Both the position numbers and the translations under genes were made by a program. Below are positions 36,206 to 50,800 of a stretch of 64,000 bases of DNA, piece after piece. The notes under the pieces are model-generated. The model saw nothing but the letters and a program-made list of their open reading frames with translations. It did no database searches and was not told the origin of the DNA. The stretch spans positions 3,822,001-3,886,000 of the forward strand of contig JAWQEG010000259.1 in assembly GCA_033782935.1 (NCBI GenBank). Reading direction: 5' to 3'. The DNA is from Petrolisthes cinctipes (lineage: Eukaryota > Arthropoda > Malacostraca > Decapoda > Porcellanidae). The stretch's first letter is position 1. The number at the start of each line of letters is the position of its first letter.

Positions 36206-37659
36206 AAAGTACTCTAACGCGGAGTAGGCATGTACAGATCGCTTCTGGGACCCCAAAATATCAAATTTTCGGGTGTTTTGAGCCTGAATTTGAGATATAA
36301 ACGGGTACTGAAGATGCATGCACATATCGACTTTTGTGCACCTAAAAGATCGATTTTCAGTATGTTTTGAGCATGTATTTTGAAAATACTCTAACACGGA
36401 GTAGGCATGTACAGATCGCTTCTGGGACCCCTAAATATCGAATTTTCGGGTGTTTTGGGACTGAATTTGAGATATCGACTTTTTGGGCACCAAAAATATC
36501 GATTTTCAGCATGTTTTGGGCCTGAATTTTGAAAATGCTCTAACACGGAGTAGGCATGTACAGATCGCTTCTGGGAACCCAAAATATCGAATTTTCGGAT
36601 GTTTTGAGCCTGAATTTGAGATATAAACGGGTACAGAAGATACATGCACATATTGACTTTGGGCATCTAAAATATCGATTTTCAGCATGTTTTGGGCCTG
36701 TATTTTGAAAATACTCTAACACGGAGTAGGCATGTACAGATACCTTCTGGGTCCTCTAAATATTGAATTTTCGGGTGTTTTGGGACTGAATTTGAGATAT
36801 CGATTTTTTGGCACCTAAAATGTCGATTTTTAGCATGTTTTTAGCCTATATTTTGAAAATATTCTAGCACTGTGTAGGCATGTACAGATTGCTTCTGGGA
36901 CCCCAAAATATTGAATTTTCGGGTGTTTTGAGCCTGAATTTGAGATATAAACGGGTACAGAAGATACATGAACATATTGACTTTGGGCATCTAAAATATC
37001 GATTTTCAGCATGTTTTGGGCCTGTATTTTGAAAATACTCTAACACTGAGTAGGCATGTACAGATACCTTCTGGGACCTCTAAATATCGAATTTTCGGGT
37101 GTTTTGGGACTGAATTTGAGATATCGATTTTTTGGCACCTAAAACGTCGATTTTTAGCATGTTGTTAGCCTATATTTTGAAAATATTCTAGCACTGTGTA
37201 GGCATGTACAGATTGCCTCTGGGACCCCAAAATATTGAATTTTCGGGTGTTTTGAGCCTGAATTTGAGATATAAACGGGTACTGAAGATGCATGCACATA
37301 TCGACTTTTGTGCACCTAAAAGATCGATTTTCAGTATGTTTTGAGCATGTATTTTGAAAATACTCTAACACGGAGTAGGCATGTACAGATCGCTTCTGGG
37401 ACCCCTAAATATCGAATTTTCGGGTGTTTTGGGACTGAATTTGAGATATCGACTTTTTGGCACCTAAAAGATCGATTTTTAGCATGTTTTTAGCCTATAT
37501 TTTGAAAATATTCAAGCACTGAGTAGGCATGTACAGATTGCTTCTGGGACCCCAAAATATTGAATTTTCGGGTGTTTTGAGCCTGAATTTGAGATATAAA
37601 CGGGTACAGAAGATACATGCACATATTGACTTTGGGCACCAAAAATATCGATTTTCAGC

Positions 37660-39015
37660 ATGTTTTGGGCCTGAATTTTGAAAATACTCTAACACGGAGT
37701 AGGCATGTACAGATCGCTTCTGGGACCCCAAAATATCGAATTTTCGGGTGTTTAGTGCCAGAATTTGAGATATAAAACGGGTACAGAAGATGCATGCACA
37801 TATCGACTTTTGGGCACCTAAAAGATCGATTTTCAGTATGTTTTTGGCCTGTATTTTGAAAATACTCTAACACGGAGTAGGCATGTACAGATACCTTCTG
37901 GGACCTCTAAATATCGAATTTTCGGGTGTTTTGGGACTGAATTTGAGATATCGATTTTTTGACACCTAAAATGTCGATTTTTAGCATGTTTTTAGCCTAT
38001 ATTTTGAAAATATTCTAGCACTGTGTAGGCATGTACAGATTGCTTCTGGGACCCCAAAATATTGAATTTTCGGGTGTTTTGAGCCTGAATTTGAGATATA
38101 AACGGGTACAGAAAATACATGCACATATTGACTTTGGGCATCTAAAATATCGATTTTCAGCATGTTTTGGGCCTGTATTTTTAAAATACTCTAACACGGA
38201 GTAGGCATGTACAGATCGCTTCTGGGACCCCAAAATATCGAATTTTCGGATGTTTAGGGCCAGAATTTGAGATATAAACGGGTACAGAAGATGCATGCAC
38301 ATATCGACTTTTGGGCACCTAAAAGATCGATTTTCAGTATGTTTTTGGCCTGTATTTTGAAAATACTCTAACACGGAGTAAGCATGTACAGATACCTTCT
38401 GGGACCTCTAAATATCGAATTTTCGGGTGTTTTGGGACTGAATTTGAGATATCGATTTTTTGGCACCTAAAATGTCGATTTTTAGCATGTTTTTAGCCTA
38501 TATTTTGAAAATATTCTAGCACTGTGTAGGCATGTACAGATAGCTTCTGGGACCCCAAAATATTGAATTTTCGTGTGTTTTGAGCCTGAATTTGAGATAT
38601 AAACGGGTACTGAAGATGCATACACATATCGACTTTTGTGCACCTAAAAGATCGATTTTCAGTATGTTTTGAGCATGTATTTTGAAAATACTCTAACACG
38701 GAGTAGGCATGTACAAATCGCTTCTGGGACCCCTAAATATCGAATTTTCGGGTGTTTTGGGACTGAATTTGAGATATCGACTTTTTGGCACCTAAAAGAT
38801 CGATTTTTAGCATGTTTTTAGCCTATATTTTGAAAATATTCTAGCACTGAGTAGGCATGTACAGATTGCTTCTGGGACCCCAAAATATTGAATTTTCGGG
38901 TGTTTTGAGCCTGAATTTGAGATATAAACGGGTACAGAAGATACATGCACATATTGACTTTGGGCACCAAAAATATCGATTTTCAGCATGTTTTGGGCCT
39001 GTATTTTGAAAATAC
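37660..39015 (-). repeat. Segment repeated at +2,654 bp, copy 1
   Basis: This segment matches 40314-41669. Shared markers are the extra-A TATAAAACGGG, GATTTTTTGACACC (37962/40616), ACAGAAAATACATG (38108/40762), GTATTTTTAAAATACTC (38175/40829), TTTTCGGATGTTTAGGG and GGAGTAAGCATG. Its first ~0.7 kb also recurs at 43618-44343. Confidence 0.82.
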
Positions 39016-40334
39016 TCTAACACTGAGTAGGCATGTACAGATTGCTTCTGGGACCCCAAAATATTGAATTTTCGGGTGTTTTGAGCCAGAATTTGAGATA
39101 TAAACGGGTACTGAAGATGCATGCACATATCGAATTTTGTGCACCTAAAAGATCGATTTTCAGTATGTTTTGAGCATGTATTTTGAAAATACTCTAACAC
39201 GGAGTAGGCATGTACAGATCGCTTATGGGACCCCTTAATATCGAATTTTCGGGTGTTTTGAGACTGAATTTGAGATATCGACTTTTTGGCACCTAAAAGA
39301 TCGATTTTTAGCATGTTTTTAGCCTATATTTTGAAAATATTCTAGCACTGAGTAGGCATGTACAGATTGCTTCTGGGACCCCAAAATATTGAATTTTCGG
39401 ATGTTTTGAGCCTGAATTTGAGATATAAACGGGTACAGAAGATACATGCACATATTGACTTTGGGCATCTAAAATATCGATTTTCAGCATGTTTTGGGCC
39501 TGTATTTTGAAAATACTCTAACACTGAGTAGGCATGTACAGATTGCTTCTGGGACCCCAAAATATCGAATTTTCGGGTGTTTTGGGCCTGAATTTGAGAT
39601 ATAAACGGGTACTGAAGATGCATGCACATATCGACTTTTGTGCACCTAAAAGATCGAATTTCAGTATGTTTTGAGCATGTATTTTGAAAATACTCTAACA
39701 CGGAGTAGGCATGTACAGATCGCTTCTGGGACCCCTAAATATCGAATTTTCGGGTGTTTTGGGACTGAATTTAAGATATCGACTTTTTGGCACCTAAGAG
39801 ATCGATTTTTAGCATGTTTTTAGCCTATATTTTGAAAATATTCTAGCACTGGGTAGGCATGTACAGATTGCTTCTTGGACCCCAAAATATTGAATTTTCG
39901 GGTGTTTTGAGCCTGAATTTGAGATATAAACGGGTACAGAAGATACATGCACATATTGACTTTGGGCACCAAAAATATCGATTTTCAGCATGTTTTGAGA
40001 ATGTATTTTGAAAATACTCTAACACGGAGTAGGCATGTACAGATCGCTTCTGGGACCCCTAAATATCGAATTTTCGGGTGTTTTGGGACTGAATTTGAGA
40101 TATCGACTTTTTGGCAGCTAAAAGATCGATTTTTAGCATGTTTTTAGCCTATATTTTGAAAATATTCTAGCAATGAGTAGGCATGTACAGATTGCTTCTG
40201 GGACCCCAAAATATTGAATTTTCGGGTATTTTGAGCCTGAATTTGAGATATAAACGGGTAAAAAAGATACATGCACATATTGACTTTGGGCACCAAAAAT
40301 ATCGATTTTCAGCATGTTTTGGGCCTGAATTTTG
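38384..40334 (-). repeat. Segment repeated at +4,129 bp, copy 2
   Basis: This is the partner of 34255-36205. It differs at CTTATGGGACC near 39223, where other copies have CTTCTGGGACC, and at TACAAATCGC near 38713. Its end joins the 37.66 kb family rather than continuing as in copy 1, so the join near 40334 is a recombination seam. Confidence 0.8.
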
Positions 40335-41669
40335 AAAATACTCTAACACGGAGTAGGCATGTACAGATCGCTTCTGGGACCCCAAAATATCGAATTTTCG
40401 GGTGTTTAGTGCCAGAATTTGAGATATAAAACGGGTACAGAAGATGCATGCACATATCGACTTTTGGGCACCTAAAAGATCGATTTTCAGTATGTTTTTG
40501 GCCTGTATTTTGAAAATACTCTAACACGGAGTAGGCATGTACAGATACCTTCTGGGACCTCTAAATATCGAATTTTCGGGTGTTTTGGGACTGAATTTGA
40601 GATATCGATTTTTTGACACCTAAAATGTCGATTTTTAGCATGTTTTTAGCCTATATTTTGAAAATATTCTAGCACTGTGTAGGCATGTACAGATTGCTTC
40701 TGGGACCCCAAAATATTGAATTTTCGGGTGTTTTGAGCCTGAATTTGAGATATAAACGGGTACAGAAAATACATGCACATATTGACTTTGGGCATCTAAA
40801 ATATCGATTTTCAGCATGTTTTGGGCCTGTATTTTTAAAATACTCTAACACGGAGTAGGCATGTACAGATCGCTTCTGGGACCCCAAAATATCGAATTTT
40901 CGGATGTTTAGGGCCAGAATTTGAGATATAAACGGGTACAGAAGATGCATGCACATATCGACTTTTGGGCACCTAAAAGATCGATTTTCAGTATGTTTTT
41001 GGCCTGTATTTTGAAAATACTCTAACACGGAGTAAGCATGTACAGATACCTTCTGGGACCTCGAAATATCGAATTTTCGGGTGTTTTGGGACTGAATTTG
41101 AGATATCGATTTTTTGGCACCTAAAATGTCGATTTTTAGCATGTTTTTAGCCTATATTTTGAAAATATTCTAGCACTGTGTAGGCATGTACAGATAGCTT
41201 CTGGGACCCCAAAATATTGAATTTTCGTGTGTTTTGAGCCTGAATTTGAGATATAAACGGGTACTGAAGATGCATACACATATCGACTTTTGTGCACCTA
41301 AAAGATCTATTTTCAGTATGTTTTGAGCATGTATTTTGAAAATACTCTAACACGGAGTAGGCATGTACAGATCGCTTCTGGGACCCCTAAATATCGAATT
41401 TTCGGGTGTTTTGGGACTGAATTTGAGATATCGACTTTTTGGCACCTAAAAGATCGATTTTTAGCATGTTTTTAGCCTATATTTTGAAAATATTCTAGCA
41501 CTGAGTAGGCATGTACAGATTGCTTCTGGGACCCCAAAATATTGAATTTTCGGGTGTTTTGAGCCTGAATTTGAGATATAAACGGGTACAGAAGATACAT
41601 GCACATATTGACTTTGGGCACCAAAAATATCGATTTTCAGCATGTTTTGGGCCTGTATTTTGAAAATAC
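40314..41669 (-). repeat. Segment repeated at +2,654 bp, copy 2
   Basis: This is the second copy of 37660-39015. Unique changes are GACCTCGAAATATCG near 41059 (loss of a frame-closing T) and AGATCTATTTTCAG near 41305. It is followed by a copy of the 32.59 kb block (41671-42090) with the CTGGGAACCC marker. Confidence 0.82.
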
Positions 41670-43019
41670 TCTAACACGGAGTAGGCATGTACAGATCGCT
41701 TCTGGGACCCCTAAATATCGAATTTTCGGGTGTTTTGGGACTGAATTTGAGATATCGACTTTTTGGGCACCAAAAATATCGATTTTCAGCATGTTTTGGG
41801 CCTGAATTTTGAAAATGCTCTAACACGGAGTAGGCATGTACAGATCGCTTCTGGGAACCCAAAATATCGAATTTTCGGATGTTTTGAGCCTGAATTTGAG
41901 ATATAAACGGGTACAGAAGATGCATGCACATATTGACTTTGGGCATCTAAAATATCGATTTTCAGCATGTTTTGGGCCTGTATTTTGAAAATACTCTAAC
42001 ACGGAGTAGGCATGTACAGATACCTTCTGGGTCCTCTAAATATTGAATTTTCGGGTGTTTTGGGACTGAATTTGAGATATCGATTTTTTGGCACCTAAAA
42101 TGTCGATTTTTAGCATGTTTTTAGCCTATATTTTGAAAATATTCTAGCACTGTGTAGGCATGTACAGATTGCTTCTGGGACCCCAAAATATTGAATTTTC
42201 GGGTGTTTTGAGCCTGAATTTGAGATATAAACGGGTACAGAAGATACATGCACATATTGACTTTGGGCATCTAAAATATCGATTTTCAGCATGTTTTGGG
42301 CCTGTATTTTGAAAATACTCTAACACTGAGTAGGCATGTACAGATTGCTTCTGGGACCCCAAAATATTGAATTTTCGGGTGTTTTGAGCCTGAATTTGAG
42401 ATATAAACGGGTACTGAAGATGCATGCACATATCGACTTTTGTGCACCTAAAAGATCGATTTTCAGTATGTTTTGAGCATGTATTTTGAAAATACTCTAA
42501 CACGGAGTAGGCATGTACAGATCGCTTCTAGGACCCCTAAATATCGAATTTTCGGGTGTTTTGGGACTGAATTTGAGATATCGACTTTTTGGCACCTAAA
42601 AGATCGATTTTTAGCATGTTTTTAGCCTATATTTTGAAAATATTCTAGCACTGAGTAGGCATGTACAGATTGCTTCTTTGACCCCAAAATATTTAATTTT
42701 CGGGTGTTTTGAGCCTGAATTTGAGATATAAACGGGATCAGAAGATACATGCACATATTGACTTTGGGCACCAAAAATATCGATTTTCAGCATGTTTTGG
42801 GCCTGAATTTTGAAAATACTCTAACACGGAGTAGGCATGTACAGATCGCTTCTGGGACCCCAAAATATCGAATTTTCGGGTGTTTAGTGCCAGAATTTGA
42901 GATATAAACGGGTACAGAAGATGCATGCACATATCGACTTTTGGGTACCTAAAAGATCGATTTTCAGTATGTTTTTGGCCTGTATTTTGAAAATACTCTA
43001 ACACGGAGTAGGCATGTAC

Positions 43020-44345
43020 AGATACCTTCTGGGACCTCTAAATATCGAATTTTCGGGTGTTTTGGGACTGAATTTGAGATATCGATTTTTTGGCACCTAA
43101 AACGTCGATTTTTAGCATGTTTTTAGCCTATATTTTGAAAATATTCTAGCACTGTGTAGGCATGTACAGATTGCCTCTGGGACCCCAAAATATTGAATTT
43201 TCGGGTGTTTTGAGCCTGAATTTGAGATATAAACGGGTACTGAAGATGCATGCACATATCGACTTTTGTGCACCTAAAAGATCGATTTTCAGTATGTTTT
43301 GAGCATGTATTTTGAAAATACTCTAACACGGAGTAGGCATGTACAGATCGCTTCTGGGACCCCTAAATATCGAATTTTCGGGTGTTTTGGGACTGAATTT
43401 GAGATATCGACTTTTTGGCACCTAAAAGATCGATTTTTAGCATGTTTTTAGCCTATATTTTGAAAATATTCAAGCACTGAGTAGGCATGTACAGATTGCT
43501 TCTGGGACCCCAAAATATTGAATTTTCGGGTGTTTTGAGCCTGAATTTGAGATATAAACGGGTACAGAAGATACATGCACATATTGACTTTGGGCACCAA
43601 AAATATCGATTTTCAGCATGTTTTGGGCCTGAATTTTGAAAATACTCTAACACGGAGTAGGCATGTACAGATCGCTTCTGGGACCCCAAAATATCGAATT
43701 TTCGGGTGTTTAGTGCCAGAATTTGAGATATAAAACGGGTACAGAAGATGCATGCACATATCGACTTTTGGGCACCTAAAAGATCGATTTTCAGTATGTT
43801 TTTGGCCTGTATTTTGAAAATACTCTAACACGGAGTAGGCATGTACAGATACCTTCTGGGACCTCTAAATATCGAATTTTCGGGTGTTTTGGGACTGAAT
43901 TTGAGATATCGATTTTTTGACACCTAAAATGTCGATTTTTAGCATGTTTTTAGCCTATATTTTGAAAATATTCTAGCACTGTGTAGGCATGTACAGATTG
44001 CTTCTGGGACCCCAAAATATTGAATTTTCGGGTGTTTTGAGCCTGAATTTGAGATATAAACGGGTACAGAAAATACATGCACATATTGACTTTGGGCATC
44101 TAAAATATCGATTTTCAGCATGTTTTGGGCCTGTATTTTTAAAATACTCTAACACGGAGTAGGCATGTACAGATCGCTTCTGGGACCCCAAAATATCGAA
44201 TTTTCGGATGTTTAGGGCCAGAATTTGAGATATAAACGGGTACAGAAGATGCATGCACATATCGACTTTTGGGCACCTAAAAGATCGATTTTCAGTATGT
44301 TTTTGGCCTGTATTTTGAAAATACTCTAACACGGAGTAAGCATGT
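43020..44345 (-). repeat. Block shared with 37062-38387 and, shifted 3,157 bp, with 46.6-47.5 kb
   Basis: Offsets are 5,958 bp to 37062-38387 and 3,157-3,158 bp to the 46.61-47.50 kb copy. The 1 bp change of offset is explained by the extra A in TATAAAACGGG, present here (about 43733) and absent near 46890. Shared markers are TGATATTTTCAAGCACTGAG-type ends near 43472, 37512 and 46630, GATTTTTTGACACC and ACAGAAAATACATG. Confidence 0.78.
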
Positions 44346-44829
44346 ACAGATACCTTCTTGGACCTCTAAATATCGAAATTTCGGGTGTTTTGGGACTGAA
44401 TTTGAGATATCGATTTTTTGGCACCTAAAATGTCGATTTTTAGCATGTTTTTAGCCTATATTTTGAAAATATTCTAGCACTGTGTAGGCATGTACAGATT
44501 GCTTCTGGGACCCCAAAATATTGAATTTTCGGGTGTTTTGAGCCTGAATTTGAGATATAAACGGGTACAGAAGATACATGCACATATTGACTTTTTGGCA
44601 TCTAAAATATCGATTTTCAGCATGTTTTGGGCCTGTATTTTGAAAATACTCTAACACTGAGTAGGCATGTACAGATTGCTTCTGGGACCCCCAAATATTG
44701 AATTTTCGGGTGTTTTTAGCCTGAATTTGAGATATAAACGGGTACAGAAGATGCATGCACATATCGACTTTTGGGCACCTAAAAGATCGATTTTCAGTAT
44801 GTTTTTGGCCTGTATTTTGAAAATACTCT

Positions 44830-47800
44830 ATCACCGAGAAGGCATGTACAGATACCTTCTGGGACCTCTAAATATCGAATTTTCGGGTGTTTTGGGACTG
44901 AATTTGAGATATCGATTTTTTGGCACCTAAAATGTCGATTTTTAGCATGTTTTTAGCCTACATTTTGAAAATATTCTAGCACTGTGTAGGCATGTACAGA
45001 TTGCTTCTGGGACCCCAAAATATTGAATTTTCGGGTGTTTTGAGCCTGAATTTGAGATATAAACGGGTACTAAAGATGCATGCACATATCGACTTTTGTG
45101 CACCTAAAAGATCGATTTTCAGTATGTTTTGAGCTTGTATTTTGAAAATACTCTAACACGGAGTAGGCATGTACAGATCGCTTCTGGGACCCCTAAATAT
45201 CGAATTTTCGGGTGTTGTGGGACTGAATTTGAGATATCGACTTTTTGGCAGCTAAAAGATCGATTTTTAGCATGTTTTTAGCCTATATTTTGAAAATATT
45301 CTAGCAATGAGTAGGCATGTACAGATTGCTTCTGGGACCCCAAAATATTGAATTTTCGGGTATTTTGAGCCTGAATTTGAGATATAAACGGGTAAAAAAG
45401 ATACATGCACATATTGACTTTGGGCACCAAAAATATCGATTTTCACCATGTTTTGGGCCTGAATTTTGAAAGTACTCTAACACGGAGTAGGCATGTACAG
45501 ATCGCTTCTGGGACCCCAAAATATCGAATTTTCGGGTGTTTTGAGCCTGAATTTGAGATATAAACGGGTACTGAAGATGCATGCACATATCGACTTTTGT
45601 GCACCTAAAAGATCGATTTTCAGTATGTTTTGAGCATGTATTTTGAAAATACTCTAACACGGAGTAGGCATGTACAGATCGCTTCTGGGACCCCTAAATA
45701 TCGAATTTTCGGGTGTTTTGGGACTGAATTTGAGATATCGACTATTTAGGCACCAAAAATATCGATTTTCAGCATGTTTTGGGCCTGAATTTTGAAAATG
45801 CTCTAACACGGAGTAGGCATGTACAGATCGCTTCTGGGAACCCAAAATATCGAATTTTCGGATGTTTTGAGCCTGAATTTGAGATATAAACGGGTACAGA
45901 AGATGCATGCACATATTGACTTTGGGCATCTAAAATATCGATTTTCAGCATGTTTTGGGCCTGTATTTTGAAAATACTCTAACACGGAGTAGGCATGTAC
46001 AGATACCTTCTGGGACCTCTAAATATTGAATTTTCGGGTGTTTTGAGCCTGAATTTGAGATATAAACGGGTACTGAAGATGCATGCACATATCGACTTTT
46101 GTGCACCTAAAAGATCGATTTTCAGTATGTTTTTGGCCTGTATTTTGAAAATACTCTATCACCGAGAAGGCATGTACAGATACCTTCTGGGACCTCTAAA
46201 TATCGAATTTTCGGGTGTTTTGGGACTGAATTTGAGATATCGATTTTTTGGCACCTAAAATGTCGATTTTTAGCATGTTTTTAGCCTATATTTTGAAAAT
46301 ATTCTAGCACTGTGTAGGCATGTACAGATTGCTTCTGGGACCCCAAAATATTGAATTTTCGGGTGTTTTGAGCCTGCATTTGAGATATAAACGGGTACTG
46401 AAGATGCATGCACATATCGACTTTTGTGCACCTAAAAGATCGATTTTCAGTATGTTTTGAGCATGTATTTTGAAAATACTCTAACACGGAGTAGGCATGT
46501 ACAGATCGCTTCTGGGACCCCTAAATATCGAATTTTCGGGTGTTTTGGGACTGCATTTGAGATATCGACTTTTTGGCACCTAAAAGATCGATTTTTAGCA
46601 TGTTTTTAGCCTATATTTTGAAAATATTCAAGCACTGAGTAGGCATGTACAGATTGCTTCTGGGACCCCAAAATATTGAATTTTCGGGTGTTTTGAGCCT
46701 GAATTTGAGATATAAACGGGTACAGAAGATACATGCACATATTGACTTTGGGCACCAAAAATATCGATTTTCAGCATGTTTTGGGCCTGAATTTTGAAAA
46801 TACTCTAACACGGAGTAGGCATGTACAGATCGCTTCTGGGACCCCAAAATATCGAATTTTCGGGTGTTTAGTGCCAGAATTTGAGATATAAACGGGTACA
46901 GAAGATGCATGCACATATCGACTTTTGGGCACCTAAAAGATCGATTTTCAGTATGTTTTTGGCCTGTATTTTGAAAATACTCTAACACGGAGTAGGCATG
47001 TACAGATACCTTCTGGGACCTCTAAATATCGAATTTTCGGGTGTTTTGGGACTGAATTTGAGATATCGATTTTTTGACACCTAAAATGTCGATTTTTAGC
47101 ATGTTTTTAGCCTATATTTTGAAAATATTCTAGCACTGTGTAGGCATGTACAGATTGCTTCTGGGACCCCAAAATATTGAATTTTCGGGTGTTTTGAGCC
47201 TGAATTTGAGATATAAACGGGTACAGAAAATACATGCACATATTGACTTTGGGCATCTAAAATATCTATTTTCAGCATGTTTTGGGCCTGTATTTTGAAA
47301 ATACTCTAACACGGAGTAGGCATGTACAGATCGCTTCTGGGACCCCAAAATATCGAATTTTCGGATGTTTAGGGCCAGAATTTGAGATATAAACGGGTAC
47401 AGAAGATGCATGCACATATCGACTTTTGGGCACCTAAAAGATCGATTTTCAGTATGTTCTTGGCCTGTATTTTGAAAATACTCTAACACGGAGTAAGCAT
47501 GTACAGATACCTTCTGGGACCTCTAAATATCGAATTTCTGGGTGTTTTGGGACTGAATTTGAGATATCGATTTTTTGGCACCTAAAATGTCGATTTTTAG
47601 CATGTTTTTAGCCTATATTTTAAAAATATTCTAGCACTGTGTAGGCATGTACAGATTGCTTCTGGGACCCCAAAATATTGAATTTTCGGGTGTTTTGAGC
47701 CTGAATTTGAGATATAAATGGGTACAGAAGATACATGCACATATTGACTTTTTGGCATCTAAAATATCGATTTTCAGCATGTTTTGGGCCTGTATTTTGA

Positions 47801-50800
47801 AAATACTCTAACACTGAGTAGGCATGTACAGATTGCTTCTGGGACCCCAAAATATTGAATTTTCGGGTGTTTTGAGCCTGAATTTGAGATATAAACGGGT
47901 ACTAAAGATGCATGCACATATCGAATTTTGTGCACCTAAAAGATCGATTTTCAGTATGTTTTGAGCATGTATTTTGAAAATACTCTAACACGGAGTAGGC
48001 ATGTACAGATCGCTTCTGGGACCCCTAAATATCGAATTTTCGGGTGTTTAGGGCCAGAATTTGAGATATAAACGGGTACAGAAGATGCATGCACATATCG
48101 ACTTTTGGGCACCTAAAAGATCGATTTTCAGTATGTTTTTGGCCTGTATTTTGAAAATACTCTATCACCGAGAAGGCATGTACAGATACCTTCTGGGACC
48201 TCTAAATATCGAATTTTCGGGTGTTTTGGGACTGAATTTGAGATATCGATTTTTTGGCACCTAAAATGTCGATTTTTAGCATGTTTTTAGCCTATATTTT
48301 GAAAATATTCTAGCACTGTGTAGGCATGTACAGATTGCTTCTGGGACCCCAAAATATTGAATTTTCGGGTGTTTTGAGCCTGAATTTGAGATATAAACGG
48401 GTACTAAAGATGCATGCACATATCGACTTTTGTGCACCTAAAAGATTGATTTTCAGTATGTTTTGAGCATGTATTTTGAAAATACTCTAACACGGAGTAG
48501 GCATGTACAGATCGCTTCTGGGACCCCTAAATATCGAATTTTCCGGTGTTTTGGGACTGAATTTGAGATATCGACTTTTTGGCACCTAAAAGATCGATTT
48601 TTAGCATGTTTTTAGCCTATATTTTGAAAATATTCTAGCACTGTACAGATTGCTTCTGGGACCCCAAAATATTGAATTTTCGGGTGTTTTGAGCCTGAAT
48701 TTGAGATATAAACGGGTACAGAAGATACATGCACTATCGATTTTCAGCATGTTTTGGGCCTGAATTTTGAAAATACTCTAACACGGAGTAGGCATGTACA
48801 GATCGCTTCTGGGACCCCAAAATATCGAATTTTCGGGTGTTTAGGGCCAGAATTTGAGATATAAACGGGTACAGAAGATGCATGCACATATCGACTTTTG
48901 GGCACCTAAAAGATCTATTTTCAGTATGTTTTTGGCCTGTATTTTGAAAATACTCTATCACCGAGAAGGCATGTACAGATACCTTCTGGGACCTCTAAAT
49001 ATCGAATTTTCGGGTGTTTTGGGACTGAATTTGAGATATCGATTTTTTGGCACCTAAAATGTCGATTTTTAGCATGTTTTTAGCCTATATTTTGAAAATA
49101 TTCTAGCACTGTGTAGGCATGTACAGATTGCTTCTGGGACCCCAAAATATTGAATTTTCGGGTGTTTTGAGCCTGAATTTGAGATATAAACGGGTACTGA
49201 AGATGCATACACATATCGACTTTTGTGCACCTAAAAGATCGATTTTCAGTATGTTTTGAGCATGTATTTTGAAAATACTCTAACACGGAGTAGGCATGTC
49301 CAGATCGCTTCTGGGACCCCTAAATATCGAATTTTCGGGTGTTTTGGGACTGAATTTGAAATATCGACTTTTTGGCACCTAAAAGATCGATTTTTAGCAT
49401 GTTTTTAGCCTATATTTTGAAAATATTCTAGCACTGAGTAGGCATGTACAGATTGCTTCTGGGACCCCAAAATATTGAATTTTCGGGTGTTTTGAGCCTG
49501 AATTTGAGATATAAACGGGTACAGAAGATACCTGCACATATTGACTTTGGGCACCAAAAATATCGATTTTCAGCATGTTTTGGGCCTGAATTTTGAAAAT
49601 ACTCTAACACGGAGTAGGCATGTACAGATCGCTTCTGGGACCACAAAATATCGAATTTTCGGGTGTTTAGGGCCAGAATTTGAGATATAAACGGGTACAG
49701 AAGATGCATGCACATATCGACTTTTGGGCACCTAAAAGATCGATTTTCAGTATGTTTTTGGCCTGTATTTTGAAAATACTCTAACACGGAGTAGGCATGT
49801 ACAGATACCTTCTGGGACCTCTAAATATCGAATTTTCGGGTGTTTTGGGACTGAATTTGAGATATCGATTTTTTGACACCTAAAATGTCGATTTTTAGCA
49901 TGTTTTTAGCCTATATTTTGAAAATATTCTAGCAATGAGTAGGCATGTACAGATTGCTTCTGGGACCCCAAAATATTGAATTTTCGGGTGTTTTGAGCCT
50001 GAATTTGAGATATAAACGGGTAAAAAAGATACATGCACATATTGACTTTGGGCACCAAAAATATCGATTTTCAGCATGTTTTGGGCCTGAATTTTGAAAG
50101 TACTCTATCCCGGAGTAGGCATGTACAGATTTCTTCTGGGACCCCAAAATATCGAATTTTCGGGTGTTTTGAGCCTGAATTTGAGATATAAACGGGTACT
50201 GAAGATGCATGCACATATCGACTTTTGTGCACCTAAAAGATCGATTTTCAGTATGTTTTGAGCATGTATTTTGAAAATACTCTAACACGGAGTAGGCATG
50301 TACAGATCGCTTCTGGGACCCCTAAATATCGAATTTTCGGGTGTTTTGGGACTGAATTTGAGATATCGACTTTTTGGGCACCAAAAATATCGATTTCCAG
50401 CATGTTTTGGGTCTGAATTTTGAAAATGCTCTAACACGGAGTAGGCATGTACAGATCGCTTCTGGGAACCCAAAATATCGAATTTTCGGATGTTTTGAGC
50501 CTGAATTTGAGATATAAACGGGTACAGAAGATGCATGCACATATTGACTTTGGGCATCTAAAATATCGATTTTCAGCATGTTTTGGGCCTGTATTTTGAA
50601 AATACTCTTAACACGGAGTAGGCATGTACAGATACCTTCTGGGACCTCTAAATATCGAATTTTCGGGTGTTTTGGGACTGAATTTGAGATATCGATTTTT
50701 TGGCACCTAAAATGTCGATTTTTAGCATGTTTTTAGCCTATATTTTGAAAATATTCTAGCACTGTGTAGGCATGTACAGATTGCTTCTGGGACCCCAAAA

